In this document: positions 51,473-60,414 of the stretch, one piece after another | How the letters are laid out: the number at the start of each line of letters is the position of its first letter | Numbering within the stretch: position 1 is the first letter of the stretch | Origin: Phascolarctobacterium faecium DSM 14760 | GTDB lineage: Bacteria > Bacillota > Negativicutes > Acidaminococcales > Acidaminococcaceae | Assembly (NCBI RefSeq): GCF_003269275.1 | Contig: NZ_QLTS01000003.1 | Span: 62,001-126,000 of the forward strand | DNA length: 64,000 bases | Reading direction: 5' to 3' | Notes under the pieces: model-generated | What the model was told of the DNA's origin: nothing | Seen by the model: only the letters and a program-made list of their open reading frames with translations | The model's database searches: none | Position numbers and translations under genes: made by a program

Positions 51473-52426
51473 CTAAATAATCGCAACGGGGAATTCCTTG
51501 TTTTCAACTAAATATAACGCAGCCGTAACAGACAACAGATCGGCACTGCCGCCGGGACTGATCCGTTCATTCCTGAAAAGTTCTTCACTTTCTGCCAGCA
51601 ACCGGCGTCCAGAATCAGTAAAAATACTTCCCTGCGCCAAAATATCTCTGGCACGCTGCTGTACAAACGGCAGCTTCGCATAACCGCCGCGCCAGATGAC
51701 ATTAGAATCCTGCACAACCGTCATTAAATGAACCAAAGCATGAACCAAAGCATCGTTCAGTCCAGCGCCTTTGGCAAACGCTTCCTTTAAGCCGGGCAAC
51801 CCGTTCTGTCGTACACTGGGAAATCCTGCTTCCACTTCGCCGCGGATACCCGTGATACCATAAGCCTGATATAATCTTTCTCCTGCCGTCAAAGGCCGGT
51901 CTGCCTGCAGTCCAGCCAGCTCATTCTCTGTCAGCCCCTGCGTCATTTCTGCCACGATAGAGCACAGTGCTTTACTGTCCAGACCTTTATTCATGGCAGC
52001 CCCTGCGGCAGCAGCCAATAGCCCACCGGCAAATAAAATGCCTCTTTGGGTATTGACTCCTTTCGTCACGCGCAGCAGCTCCTGCTCCGCACTGACGCCG
52101 TAACGTCTTACCTTTCCAAATAACTCCTGATAATTTCCATTATGCTTCATCCCTAAAATCTGTAAATCACTGAAAGCTTTTGCCAAAACCGCAGAACCGG
52201 CAGCAAAAGTCAAAATACTCATATCTGTATGAGCACCGCCGCCATGACGGGTGACTAAGCCTGGTTTTGGATGGACGCAAACCTCCATAAAAACCGCCTG
52301 CGTCAAAAACATACTCATTTGCCGTAAAGTTTCAGATTTAGCAGAAAGCTGGCGGGCTGATATCTCGACTACTATTTCTTTAAACGTACCTTGCTCATTT
52401 AATTTTTTAGCTTGGTGATCATACAT
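51473..52426 (-). CDS. mdcB: Triphosphoribosyl-dephospho-CoA synthase (MdcB/CitG/MadG type)
   Basis: A 317-residue CitG-family enzyme with VCVHPKPGLVTRHGGGAHTD, TKGVNTQRGILFAGGLL and the terminal RISPGGSADLLSVTAALYLV. It makes the precursor of the phosphoribosyl-dephospho-CoA prosthetic group carried by the malonate decarboxylase acyl carrier protein. Last gene of the operon. Its partner transferase is encoded at 54148-54834. Confidence 0.9.
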   Translation of the reverse strand: MYDHQAKKLNEQGTFKEIVVEISARQLSAKSETLRQMSMFLTQAVFMEVCVHPKPGLVTRHGGGAHTDMSILTFAAGSAVLAKAFSDLQILGMKHNGNYQELFGKVRRYGVSAEQELLRVTKGVNTQRGILFAGGLLAAAAGAAMNKGLDSKALCSIVAEMTQGLTENELAGLQADRPLTAGERLYQAYGITGIRGEVEAGFPSVRQNGLPGLKEAFAKGAGLNDALVHALVHLMTVVQDSNVIWRGGYAKLPFVQQRARDILAQGSIFTDSGRRLLAESEELFRNERISPGGSADLLSVTAALYLVENKEFPVAII

Positions 52427-52457
52427 CGCTGCACCTGCTTTCTGCCGGGATCATTAC

Positions 52458-53225
52458 TTAACCAAAAATAGCTTTTGTTGCAAAATACAGAATTGACGGA
52501 AATACCAGACAACCGGAACCGGTATAGAATGTAGCTGTCATTGCCGCATACGGAACCAGTTTGGGATCGACTGCGGCCATACCGGCAGCCGTACCGGAAG
52601 TAGTACCCATCAAGCCGCCATAGATCATGGCGGACTGAGGATTATCAAGTCCGACAAATTTAGCAACAAATGGAGTCAGAATCATAACCAGAACAGATTT
52701 AACAACGCCGGCTGCGATGCTGATGGCTATAACCTCAGAAGACGCGCCCAGTGAAGCCCCTGTTACAGGTCCTACAACAAAGGTTGCCACACCGGCGCCG
52801 ATGGTTACCAGACTTACAGAATCAGTATAGCCCATGGCATAAGCCGCACCCACACCTGCTACCCAGGAAGTCAATAAGCCAAAAATAAGCGAAAGTACAC
52901 CTACAAGACCAACTTTTTTGATTTCACGCAGGTCAGCGCCAAAAGCAGTGGAAACGATGGCAAAATCACGGAACATAGCTCCGCCCATAACACCAACGCC
53001 GGCAAACATCGGAATGCTCGCCAAACCTTTATGACCGCCGCCGACTACACCGCCGATATATGCCAGAATCAGACCGAAGAAGATCGCAATTGCGGAGCCA
53101 TGGATACGTCCCTTGGTCAAACCGCCGATTTTATAGGCAATCCAGGTAGTGATACCGATGATAATAAAAGCCGCAACTAATCCGTTTTTAGTAATAAGTT
53201 TAATGAACATTGCTGCGAAATCCAT
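52458..53225 (-). CDS. madM: Malonate transporter subunit MadM
   Basis: A 255-residue membrane protein with seven or eight spans, Gly-rich throughout (GGVVGGGHKGLASIPMFAGV, VGPVTGASLGASSEVIAISI, MIYGGLMGTTSGTAAGMAAV). MadM and MadL form the sodium-dependent malonate carrier of Malonomonas-type operons. It directly follows madL, as in that operon. Confidence 0.88.
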   Translation of the reverse strand: MDFAAMFIKLITKNGLVAAFIIIGITTWIAYKIGGLTKGRIHGSAIAIFFGLILAYIGGVVGGGHKGLASIPMFAGVGVMGGAMFRDFAIVSTAFGADLREIKKVGLVGVLSLIFGLLTSWVAGVGAAYAMGYTDSVSLVTIGAGVATFVVGPVTGASLGASSEVIAISIAAGVVKSVLVMILTPFVAKFVGLDNPQSAMIYGGLMGTTSGTAAGMAAVDPKLVPYAAMTATFYTGSGCLVFPSILYFATKAIFG

Positions 53226-53252
53226 ATAAAACGCCTCCCATTCTTTTTATGA

Positions 53253-53606
53253 CTATGCACCAAATTTTCTTAAAATAGGAATAAAGACAAAGCCGAGGGC
53301 TACGCCCAGTACTCCGCCCAATACAGCGATCGTTCCGCCGGATAAAGCGGCGACAACGTCCTGAATGGAACTCATAGCCACAACGATGGGAATATACATG
53401 GCACTCCAGAACGCGATACCCTCCTGACCCTTTTTATCAAGCCAGCCTGCATCTATACCTTTATTGGTAAGAATAATCAGCAGCAGCATAGCAAAACCAA
53501 CCCCGCCGACATTAGCTTTAACACCCAGAAGCGCGCCTAAAATATCGCCAATGTAATTACCTGTTAAAAAACAAAATGCTAATAACGCAACACCATAAAT
53601 AATCAT
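53253..53606 (-). CDS. madL: Malonate transporter subunit MadL
   Basis: A 117-residue protein with four spans (IIYGVALLAFCFLTGNYIGD, VGFAMLLLIILTNKGIDAGW, GVLGVALGFVFIPILRKFGA). Size, position upstream of madM and the TNKGIDAGWLDKKGQEGIAF loop fit MadL. Confidence 0.88.
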   Translation of the reverse strand: MIIYGVALLAFCFLTGNYIGDILGALLGVKANVGGVGFAMLLLIILTNKGIDAGWLDKKGQEGIAFWSAMYIPIVVAMSSIQDVVAALSGGTIAVLGGVLGVALGFVFIPILRKFGA

Positions 53607-53638
53607 GAGATTACACCACCTTAGTACAATTTTTTATT

Positions 53639-53663
53639 ATCGCTCCCCACTCAAGGGGAGCGA
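53639..53663 (-). other. GC-rich intercistronic hairpin between madF and madL
   Basis: TCGCTCCCC-N6-GGGGAGCGA, 9-bp stem without a following T-run on the minus strand. A likely processing or stabilising element that sets different levels for carrier and transporter genes. Confidence 0.45.
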
Positions 53664-53692
53664 AACAACTAAAGGCAACGGTAAAAATTTAC

Positions 53693-53902
53693 TTATTCAA
53701 CTACGGCAATAACCTGACCGGCACTTACGCGGTCGCCGGGCTGCACTTTATATTCTTTGACTACTCCGGCTACCGGGGAAGGTACCAGCTGTTTCATTTT
53801 CATTGCTTCCATTACTATCAGTACGTCTTTTACTTCAACGCTGTCGCCTACTTGTTTTTCAAAGCGAACTATTTTACCGGGTACGCGGGATTTAATTTCC
53901 AT
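53693..53902 (-). CDS. madF: Biotin carboxyl carrier protein MadF, copy 1
   Basis: A 69-residue protein that is only the biotinyl domain: MEIKSRVPGKIVRFEKQVGD, then the biotin site VMEAMKMKQLVPSPVAG with Lys35, ending GDRVSAGQVIAVVE. It carries CO2 from the carboxyltransferase (MadCD) to the membrane decarboxylase MadB. It differs from copy 2 by one residue (Val18 against Ile18). Confidence 0.93.
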   Translation of the reverse strand: MEIKSRVPGKIVRFEKQVGDSVEVKDVLIVMEAMKMKQLVPSPVAGVVKEYKVQPGDRVSAGQVIAVVE

Positions 53903-53934
53903 GATTCGACATCTCCTTAAATTTTAGTCTGCTC

Positions 53935-54144
53935 TTATTCGACTACGGCAATGACCTGACCGGCACTTACGCGGTCGCCGGGCTGCACTTTATATTCTTT
54001 GACTACTCCGGCTACCGGGGAAGGTACCAGCTGTTTCATTTTCATTGCTTCCATTACTATCAGTACGTCTTTTACTTCAACGCTGTCGCCTATTTGTTTT
54101 TCAAAGCGAACGATTTTACCGGGTACGCGAGATTTAATTTCCAT
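53935..54144 (-). CDS. madF: Biotin carboxyl carrier protein MadF, copy 2
   Basis: A 69-residue biotinyl domain, AMKM site at Lys35, nearly identical to the neighbouring copy (5 base differences in 210 by my count, one amino-acid change). It begins 4 bp after the holo-ACP synthase gene stops, with its own AGGAGG-type site. It is the copy in the ancestral operon position, so copy 1 likely arose by tandem duplication. Confidence 0.93.
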   Translation of the reverse strand: MEIKSRVPGKIVRFEKQIGDSVEVKDVLIVMEAMKMKQLVPSPVAGVVKEYKVQPGDRVSAGQVIAVVE

Positions 54145-54147
54145 GAT

Positions 54148-54834
54148 TTATGCCTCCTGTGACAGTATTTCCACAACTGTCTTTTTCTTTAATATTTGTA
54201 CATCCTGTAAACTCTTGCCTAAAACTGTCTGTGTCGGCTGAAATAATTCAGCCGCCTTAATACCATAGCCATTAATAAGCTCCGTTTCCAGATCAATGTC
54301 TACCTGAAACTTCTTTCCAATGGCCTGCAGTTCTGTATATACCTCCTGCAGCTGCTGCAAAGACAATCCCGTTATCAACAGATCAAGATCAGATTCGCTG
54401 TTGGTAAAAGGTAAACCGGTAGCTATTTCCAACCCGGCCGAACCTAAAATTCCCAGTTTCAGCCGCCTCTCTGCCGCATAGCTGCATGCCGCCTGCGCCG
54501 CTGCCAGACAATTCGTAGATACTTTAAATTCAGCTGCCGCAAGCTCATAAGGCCGTTTCAATTTAACTGCTTCGCCTACCTCCAGCTCTGCTGTCAGGCG
54601 TAACCGCCGTCCCTCACATAGCTGCGGATGCACAAAGCCCAACGGTATCACGTCTGCCGAAAGTACTTCCGCACGTCTGACTATTCCGGGAATAACGCTG
54701 TCAGCGCGGAAAATATCCGCCGCTAAAAATGCCTTTTCCCCTGTCAGCTCGTTTAAAAACACTTGTTTCAGCCTTGCCCTGCCGATACTGCTCGGATAAA
54801 CCAGGTCATGCCTTTTTAACTGCGTTTTGTCCAT
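54148..54834 (-). CDS. mdcG: Malonate decarboxylase holo-ACP synthase (phosphoribosyl-dephospho-CoA transferase, MdcG/MadK type)
   Basis: A 228-residue nucleotidyltransferase-fold protein. The core GILGSAGLEIATGLPFTNSE is followed by SDLDLLITG, giving the GS...DxD metal site, and DIDLETELINGYGIKAAEL completes the third acidic position. It transfers the phosphoribosyl-dephospho-CoA group onto the Ser of the acyl carrier protein MadE. It overlaps the ligase gene by 19 bp, which indicates coupled translation. Confidence 0.88.
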   Translation of the reverse strand: MDKTQLKRHDLVYPSSIGRARLKQVFLNELTGEKAFLAADIFRADSVIPGIVRRAEVLSADVIPLGFVHPQLCEGRRLRLTAELEVGEAVKLKRPYELAAAEFKVSTNCLAAAQAACSYAAERRLKLGILGSAGLEIATGLPFTNSESDLDLLITGLSLQQLQEVYTELQAIGKKFQVDIDLETELINGYGIKAAELFQPTQTVLGKSLQDVQILKKKTVVEILSQEA

Positions 54835-55919
54835 ACGGGATCCGCCTTACTGTTCTGCTGATAATCAAGCTGCGCCTGTACCATAGTGTCGAAAAATTCC
54901 GTCTGTACAGGCCCGGTGATTGTAACAGAAGGTATTTCAATTCCTGATATAGGATCGCCCCGCAGTTCCAATATTGTTTGTTCGGCATTGACCTGTACTT
55001 CAGGACTGACCTTGACGATCCGGCCTTTAATCCTCAAAATACTGCGGGCCACCCTGTTTAAGGTAACGGCTGAGGCCAGAGTAGTAGCTTTTACGATCAC
55101 TTCATACTCCGGATAAGTCCGTTCCCGGCGGTAAGTAATGATCTTACCGGCCTTATTACAGACATGTCCCGACTCTGAACACGGAAAACTGTCACCCATC
55201 GGCAGGCCGCCTGCTATCAGCTCATAATATTGCTGTCCGCCCCTGATGGCCGCCGGTGTCAGTTCGATATCGTCCCTGACAGGGATACCGTCCATAGCCA
55301 GCCAGCCTATTTCCTGGCAGCCGTATAAATCATGTACTTCCGCCTGCAGAAGTTCCTGCGCCACCGGCAGCAACTCCAGATCCAGAGGCGTACCAGCAGT
55401 CAACAGCTTTACTCCTTTAGGCAGATCTTCAGCAACGCCCATATTTTTAGCATCTGTCAGTGCCGCCCGTAAAAACGCAGACTCACCCACCACAGCTGCA
55501 GGCCTCTCTTTATACAGCGCTGCCAGAAAGGCATCACGGCTGGAGCGCACTAAAAACGACCATTTCAAACCAAAATCTTTTAAAGCCTGCCCTGAAAAAA
55601 CATTTACCAGCGGCGGATAAGTAACAAGCAGCTTATCGCCGCGCTTTAGTCCAGCGCGCTCTAAGATCCTGACCGAAGCTCTGATGCGTGCCGGCAATTC
55701 AGCATAGGTAACTCCGACGATATTTTGAAAAGCCGATGTTCCCGTTGTAAAGGTAAGATAAGCAAGATTCAAAGGCGTATGAACATCTTCAATAACATGA
55801 GCCGCCGTCGGCCCGGCAATGCCTTTATCCGCCAAAGTACGCTTCGGCATCTCCTCCAGTTTGGGAGCAGAACCGAAATCTTCGACCAGCAGGCTTATTT
55901 CCTGAAGCAAGCTGTTCAT
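54816..55919 (-). CDS. madH: Acetate:ACP ligase MadH (adenylate-forming enzyme)
   Basis: The ATG at 55919 has AAGGAG 7 bp upstream. 367 residues resembling phenylacetate-CoA-ligase-type adenylating enzymes: LAYLTFTTGTSAFQNIVGVT (P-loop-like), VKLLTAGTPLDLELL and VHDLYGCQEIGWLAMDGIPV. It primes malonate decarboxylase by acetylating the thiol of holo-MadE with acetate and ATP. Position after madD fits the Malonomonas order A-E-C-D-H. The C-terminal domain is short. Confidence 0.85.
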   Translation of the reverse strand: MNSLLQEISLLVEDFGSAPKLEEMPKRTLADKGIAGPTAAHVIEDVHTPLNLAYLTFTTGTSAFQNIVGVTYAELPARIRASVRILERAGLKRGDKLLVTYPPLVNVFSGQALKDFGLKWSFLVRSSRDAFLAALYKERPAAVVGESAFLRAALTDAKNMGVAEDLPKGVKLLTAGTPLDLELLPVAQELLQAEVHDLYGCQEIGWLAMDGIPVRDDIELTPAAIRGGQQYYELIAGGLPMGDSFPCSESGHVCNKAGKIITYRRERTYPEYEVIVKATTLASAVTLNRVARSILRIKGRIVKVSPEVQVNAEQTILELRGDPISGIEIPSVTITGPVQTEFFDTMVQAQLDYQQNSKADPVWTKRS

Positions 55920-55930
55920 CTGCAATCTCC

Positions 55931-56827
55931 TTACGCGTTGATATATTTATCGGCAACTGCAGCAAATTCTGCATTGACCTTGGCAATAGCTTCCATTCTA
56001 TGTGTCCGTCCGCCCCGCTCATTGCCTAGAATACCTCTGCCCCAGGGACCGAGCAGTTCGCCTTTCCCTTCAGCCTTTAATTTAGCAACCTCATCGATAT
56101 GCCGGATAATTACTTCCCGCATATCTTCTACTTGATTGACAATTTCCTGTACGCCGCCCAGTTTGTAGAAGAAATCTACACCGGCTGCAAAAACAGGATT
56201 GCTGGTAGAAAGCTCTTCCAACCGTTCGATATCCATTTTCGTGATCCTGGCAATGGAGGTCAGCGGCATAACATGGATCATGGTGCCGAAATCTTTGGAA
56301 AGGGCCAGAATATGGTCGGCCTGCAAACCATGGCACAGAAAAGCTCCGGAAATTGCGCGGCCAATGACCATGGCCACGATTGGATGTCCTGCTTTGCGTG
56401 CTTCGGCTAAAGCCAGCTGATAACCGCCTGTGGATTTATTCATACCGGCGATTTCTTCCATTTTGCCGGGACCGTTACCAGGAGTATCAACTATCAAAAC
56501 GATAGCGCGTTTCTCAGGCAGCGGTTTATCCTTATCGGCTTCCATAGTCCGATAAACTGCCGTTGCCATCTTATAACCTTCCTCAAGTCCGATGACACCG
56601 CCGAAAACAACAGGAAATCTGTCGTTAAACGCCATCGCATCATTAGCGATGATCGTAGTCGGTTTGCCGTTCAGCTTAGCAGTACCGACAACAGACCCGG
56701 GGCCATAATCAGGATCGAAGCTGTAACCGTCAATGATATTTTCCTGGAAGGAATCTTTATCGATGATCATATCAATAGCATCGCGTCCGCGACCTATCAT
56801 AGTGTTGTCCAATTCTTCCATGTTCAT
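55931..56827 (-). CDS. madD: Malonyl-S-ACP:biotin carboxyltransferase gamma subunit MadD
   Basis: A 298-residue crotonase-like carboxyltransferase subunit (MdcE type): TIIANDAMAFNDRFPVVFGG, IVLIVDTPGNGPGKMEEIAG and MVIGRAISGAFLCHGLQADH, with an oxyanion-type GRAISGA segment. With MadC it moves the carboxyl of malonyl-ACP to biotin on MadF. A second ATG at 56821 fits AGGAGG spacing slightly better than 56827. Confidence 0.9.
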   Translation of the reverse strand: MNMEELDNTMIGRGRDAIDMIIDKDSFQENIIDGYSFDPDYGPGSVVGTAKLNGKPTTIIANDAMAFNDRFPVVFGGVIGLEEGYKMATAVYRTMEADKDKPLPEKRAIVLIVDTPGNGPGKMEEIAGMNKSTGGYQLALAEARKAGHPIVAMVIGRAISGAFLCHGLQADHILALSKDFGTMIHVMPLTSIARITKMDIERLEELSTSNPVFAAGVDFFYKLGGVQEIVNQVEDMREVIIRHIDEVAKLKAEGKGELLGPWGRGILGNERGGRTHRMEAIAKVNAEFAAVADKYINA

Positions 56828-56841
56828 ATTCCTCCTTTTCC

Positions 56842-57801
56842 TTAACTGCGTACTCTGCGTTTTACTACTTTAAGGAATTCCGCTGTCGTCATCTCAGGCA
56901 AAGCTGCCGGATCTTCATTACCGAAATATTTCCACAGATCCATCGAATCCTTCGGCTGCATATCTCCAACAAGCTTCACCAGCTCCTGCTGTTCCTGTAC
57001 CAGCTTCAGAGAACCGATACGGCGCATTTTTTCGATCTCAGCCATTGGTATCTCAGCCACTTCAGCCAGAGTTTTATGGAACTCACCGATTTTATCTTCA
57101 ACAAGATAGTTACAATCCTGAATGATATATTTATGTTTAGCGCCGGTTGTCCGGTAAACCAAAGCCTTGTTGGAAGCGTCAAATTCGTCTTTGCCCATTT
57201 CCTGTTCGATTACTTCCGGACCAGTCAGGCCGATACGCCCTTCTTCATTCATCACAATGACGTCGGTAGCTGCAGCTACAAAGCCCATACCGCCAAAGCA
57301 GCCGACTTTACTGCCAACTACCGCTACTACCGGAACGATACCGCGGCAGTCCTGGAAGGCATCCATTACTTCGGCATGGGCCAGAAGTCCGGCATTGGCT
57401 TCGTGCAGACGTACGCCGCCGGTTTCAAAAGAAACCGCGACCAGCGGACGTCTTGCAGCATATTCTTCAGGATATTTAGCTTTAATGTCAGCAGCCGCCT
57501 TCAATGCCAGGCGAATAGTTGCGACCATTTTACCGCCATTGACCTCGCCAATAGCGCCGCCAATAAATTTCCCTTCCATTGATACTACAAAAACAGGATG
57601 CTTGCCCAGCAAACCAACGCCGCAGACAGTACCGTCATCAAATTCCACAGCAGTCCCAAGTACCGGCAGATGCGGGCTGCAATAACGATCCAGCGGATTT
57701 AAAAACTCCGTAAAGGTCCCTTTGTCAACCATGCCCAAAGCACGTTCACGGGCATTAGCGTCAAAGAAGCTGCTGTTTTCAAGTTCAGTCCAGTTTTTCA
57801 T
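56842..57801 (-). CDS. madC: Malonyl-S-ACP:biotin carboxyltransferase beta subunit MadC
   Basis: A 319-residue carboxyltransferase (MdcD type): ARERALGMVDKGTFTEFLNP, VSFETGGVRLHEANAGLLAH, VPVVAVVGSKVGCFGGMGFV and RIGLTGPEVIEQEMGKDEFD. It forms the acyl-ACP site of the enzyme with MadD. It begins 2 bp after the madE stop codon. Confidence 0.92.
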   Translation of the reverse strand: MKNWTELENSSFFDANARERALGMVDKGTFTEFLNPLDRYCSPHLPVLGTAVEFDDGTVCGVGLLGKHPVFVVSMEGKFIGGAIGEVNGGKMVATIRLALKAAADIKAKYPEEYAARRPLVAVSFETGGVRLHEANAGLLAHAEVMDAFQDCRGIVPVVAVVGSKVGCFGGMGFVAAATDVIVMNEEGRIGLTGPEVIEQEMGKDEFDASNKALVYRTTGAKHKYIIQDCNYLVEDKIGEFHKTLAEVAEIPMAEIEKMRRIGSLKLVQEQQELVKLVGDMQPKDSMDLWKYFGNEDPAALPEMTTAEFLKVVKRRVRS

Positions 57802-57803
57802 AA

Positions 57804-58130
57804 TTATTCAGCCTCCTTTGCAGTAGCTTCTGCCAGTGCCTGGCGTAATCTCATATAAACAACGATCGGGGTGGCGTTATCATCGTTGATCTCGATACTT
57901 ACATTGCCAACACCTGTATCAGTTACAAATTTTCCGAGCATTTTTTCCCAAACCGCATCAAAGCCTTTAACAGGAGTAACTACTTTGGCTTTAACGCCGC
58001 CGTTCAAAGCTTTCTTTTCCATAAGTACTTCCAAATCGCCGGAACCGGTTACACCAAGATGCGACCATTCCTTAGCGATTTCCTGTGTTGCAGCAGATTT
58101 AAATTCAAATTCCAAAACCTGTAATGCCAC
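57804..58130 (-). CDS. madE: Malonate decarboxylase acyl carrier protein MadE
   Basis: A 108-residue carrier with the prosthetic-group region LGVTGSGDLEVLMEKK, in which the Ser of GSGDLEV carries phosphoribosyl-dephospho-CoA, and the KVVTPVKGFDAVWEKMLGKF strand region typical of MdcC/MadE. It carries the acetyl/malonyl thioester between MadA and MadCD. Confidence 0.92.
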   Translation of the reverse strand: MALQVLEFEFKSAATQEIAKEWSHLGVTGSGDLEVLMEKKALNGGVKAKVVTPVKGFDAVWEKMLGKFVTDTGVGNVSIEINDDNATPIVVYMRLRQALAEATAKEAE

Positions 58131-58145
58131 GTTAATCTCCTCCTC

Positions 58146-59819
58146 TTACCAGTTTCTGAATTTAGCAGGCGGATTATACAGACCTTTAGACCAAACGACC
58201 AGGTCATGTACGTTTTTAGCCGCCAGCATGGAACGGTTAGCTCTGCTCATATCAATACCAAGATCATCGGCAGTCTTGATAACGCCAAGATCACGCAGAC
58301 GCAGGGTCTCTTTCGGATCAGCCTTCATACCGACTTCGGTAAAGCCTGCGATACCACGGATAGCGGCAGTACGTTCTTCCATATTTCTGCATTTATGCAG
58401 GTATGCGATACCTTCCTCGGTAATGATATGAGTCAGGTCATCGCCGTAGATCATAACCGGTTCAATCGGCAGATTAGCGTTTTTAGCCAAAGCAAAAGCA
58501 TCCAGTTCCTCTACGAAGCCAGGCGCCAGTTTTTCACGGAAGGTTTCGGCCAATTGTACGACCAGGCGTTTGCCGCGGTGTACAGGTCCCCACATTGCTT
58601 CTTTAACGCCATATTCTTCACCGCATTTAAGCCATGCTTCGGAAGAATGACGACGGCCTTTCGGGTCGCAGCCCATATTTGGAGCGCCGCCGAAGCCTGC
58701 CACACGGTTAGCCGTAGCTGTAGAACTGTTGCCATAAGGATCGATCTGCAATGTGCCGCCGATAAACATATCAATAGCATAATGTCCTGCCGTCTGAGAA
58801 AAAGCACGGTTTGAACGCATCGAACCATCCGGCCCGACAAAGAAAATATCACTGCGGGCAGCTACATACTCATCCATTCCCAATTCACCGCCGAAGCAGT
58901 GGATCGATTCGACCCAACCGCTTTCAATAGCCGGGATCATCGAAGGATGCGGATTCAAAATAAAATTGGTGCAGATCTTGCCTTTCAATCCCAGCTCCTC
59001 ACCATAAGTCGGTAACAGCAGCTCGATTGCAGCCGTATCAAAACCGATACCATGGTTCAGGCTTTTAATACCATACTCGCCATAGATACCTTTGATCGCC
59101 ATCATGCCCTTTAAAACCTGAGCATCAGTAATCAGTGCCGGATCACGTGTAAAGAGCGGTTCGATGTAAAACGGTTTCGGAGATTGAATAACATAATCGA
59201 CCCAATCACCGGGGATATCAACGCGCGGCAGCTCGTCTACGATCTCGTTGACCTGCGCAATAACGATACCCTGACGGAATTTAGTCGCTTCTACGATCGC
59301 CGGAGTATCCTCAGTGCTGAAACCGGTAAACAGATTGCCATGGCGATCAGCCTTCGTTGCCGCAATCAATGCGACACGCGGAGTCAAATCAACAAAATAA
59401 CGTCCATACAGTTCCAAATAAGTATGGATAGCTCCCAGCTCCAATTTGCCTTCTTTTAAAAATTCGGCAATTCGGCCTGCCTGCGGGCCGGAAAAGGACA
59501 TATCCAGCTTTTTAGCGATACCTTTTTCAAAAACATCTAGATGTTCAGGCAAGGTCAAAACAGACTGTACCATGTGCAGATCATGCACCTTACCAGGATC
59601 TACCTGGCAGAGTGTTTTCGCCAGAAAATCGGCCTGTTTCTGGTTGTTGCCCTCGATGTTGACCTTATCACCGGGTTTAATAACAGCCTCCAGTAAAGCG
59701 ACTGCATCTTTGGCATCAACGATTTTTCCTTCTTTGACGTAAGGGGCAGCTGAGGCAGCTCTTGCCGCAGCATCTTTCTTTAAAGAGTCCCACTCACGCG
59801 TAATACCTTTAAGCTCCAT
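58146..59819 (-). CDS. madA: Acetyl-S-ACP:malonate ACP transferase MadA
   Basis: The start at 59819 follows AAAGGAGAG; longer in-frame readings upstream would run through a terminator. 557 residues, a CoA-transferase-type protein of the MdcA family: VNIEGNNQKQADFLAKTLCQ, GVALIAATKADRHGN-like core (LTPRVALIAATKADRHGNLF), YGIKSLNHGIGFDTAAIELL and MRSNRAFSQTAGHYAIDMFI. It swaps malonate for acetate on the carrier protein. It is the first gene after the internal terminator at 59873. Confidence 0.93.
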   Translation of the reverse strand: MELKGITREWDSLKKDAAARAASAAPYVKEGKIVDAKDAVALLEAVIKPGDKVNIEGNNQKQADFLAKTLCQVDPGKVHDLHMVQSVLTLPEHLDVFEKGIAKKLDMSFSGPQAGRIAEFLKEGKLELGAIHTYLELYGRYFVDLTPRVALIAATKADRHGNLFTGFSTEDTPAIVEATKFRQGIVIAQVNEIVDELPRVDIPGDWVDYVIQSPKPFYIEPLFTRDPALITDAQVLKGMMAIKGIYGEYGIKSLNHGIGFDTAAIELLLPTYGEELGLKGKICTNFILNPHPSMIPAIESGWVESIHCFGGELGMDEYVAARSDIFFVGPDGSMRSNRAFSQTAGHYAIDMFIGGTLQIDPYGNSSTATANRVAGFGGAPNMGCDPKGRRHSSEAWLKCGEEYGVKEAMWGPVHRGKRLVVQLAETFREKLAPGFVEELDAFALAKNANLPIEPVMIYGDDLTHIITEEGIAYLHKCRNMEERTAAIRGIAGFTEVGMKADPKETLRLRDLGVIKTADDLGIDMSRANRSMLAAKNVHDLVVWSKGLYNPPAKFRNW

Positions 59820-59870
59820 TACATTCTCTCCTTTCTTATTACAAAACTGCTTCATATATACCGAACCCGG

Positions 59871-59932
59871 ATAAAAAAAGAGAGAACAAAGCACAGCTGC
59901 AAACTGCGCCTTCATTCTCTCATTCACCACTA
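59871..59932 (-). terminator. Internal terminator with HutP-like recognition element (site C), upstream of madA
   Basis: On the minus strand TAGTGGTGAA (59932-59923) leads into GAGAGAATGAAG, which pairs with CTTTGTTCTCTC (stem 59921-59880, extended by CGCAG/CTGTG) and ends in T7. The AGTGGTGA element and NAG triplets match sites A and B upstream of the operon. It lies between the second HutP-like gene and madA. Confidence 0.8.
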
Positions 59933-59949
59933 TTTACTTTCACCCGGAT

Positions 59950-60387
59950 CTATATATGCATAACTCCCAAACCGGCCCGTTCATGATTAGTCATATAATG
60001 CAGTGCCGATTTACCGAACAATGCCACCGCCAGCCAGCCATCATCACGTACAACCGCTATTTTCAGCGCCAGACTGGCGCTGGAAGAAACGCTGACTAAA
60101 ATACCTTTTTTAGCTTCCTCCGTAGCGTGAATCAAAGCGTGAATATCATTAGCCGTCTTTTCAATGATTCCAGAATTGAGACTGGCCCCAATTACGGCCC
60201 TGTTCACCTTTTCGTGAAAATCATCATAAGAAGTTTTTCCGCCGACCTCTGTCACTACAAATTTATGACCAACTTCAGTCAGCGCTCTTTTAGCCGTTTC
60301 CTCGTCCTTCAGCGTACGTGTTAGCGCCAGCAGCATTGCCGCTACGCCTACGCTTTTAACACTTTCACCCTGTAAAAACGCTTCCAT
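59950..60387 (-). CDS. HutP-like RNA-binding antiterminator, copy 1 (within mad operon)
   Basis: A 145-residue HutP-family protein. The ligand/metal residues of HutP are kept: DIHALIHATEEA (His83, His87) and the C-terminal GLGVMHI (His144), with DDGWLAVALFGKSALHYMTN matching the HutP core. HutP hexamers bind NAG-triplet RNA with L-histidine and Mg and melt a terminator. Here the gene lies inside the malonate operon, just upstream of terminator C, so it probably controls madA and the genes after it. No hut genes are in the window. Confidence 0.88.
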   Translation of the reverse strand: MEAFLQGESVKSVGVAAMLLALTRTLKDEETAKRALTEVGHKFVVTEVGGKTSYDDFHEKVNRAVIGASLNSGIIEKTANDIHALIHATEEAKKGILVSVSSSASLALKIAVVRDDGWLAVALFGKSALHYMTNHERAGLGVMHI

Positions 60388-60414
60388 CTCTCAGTCCCTC
60401 CCTTTACTGCAACC

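Larger units (their letters stand above)
53693..54144. repeat. Tandem duplication of the madF unit (period 242 bp)
   Basis: Coding parts start 242 bp apart and are about 98% identical. The spacer between the copies carries its own ribosome site. Confidence 0.9.
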
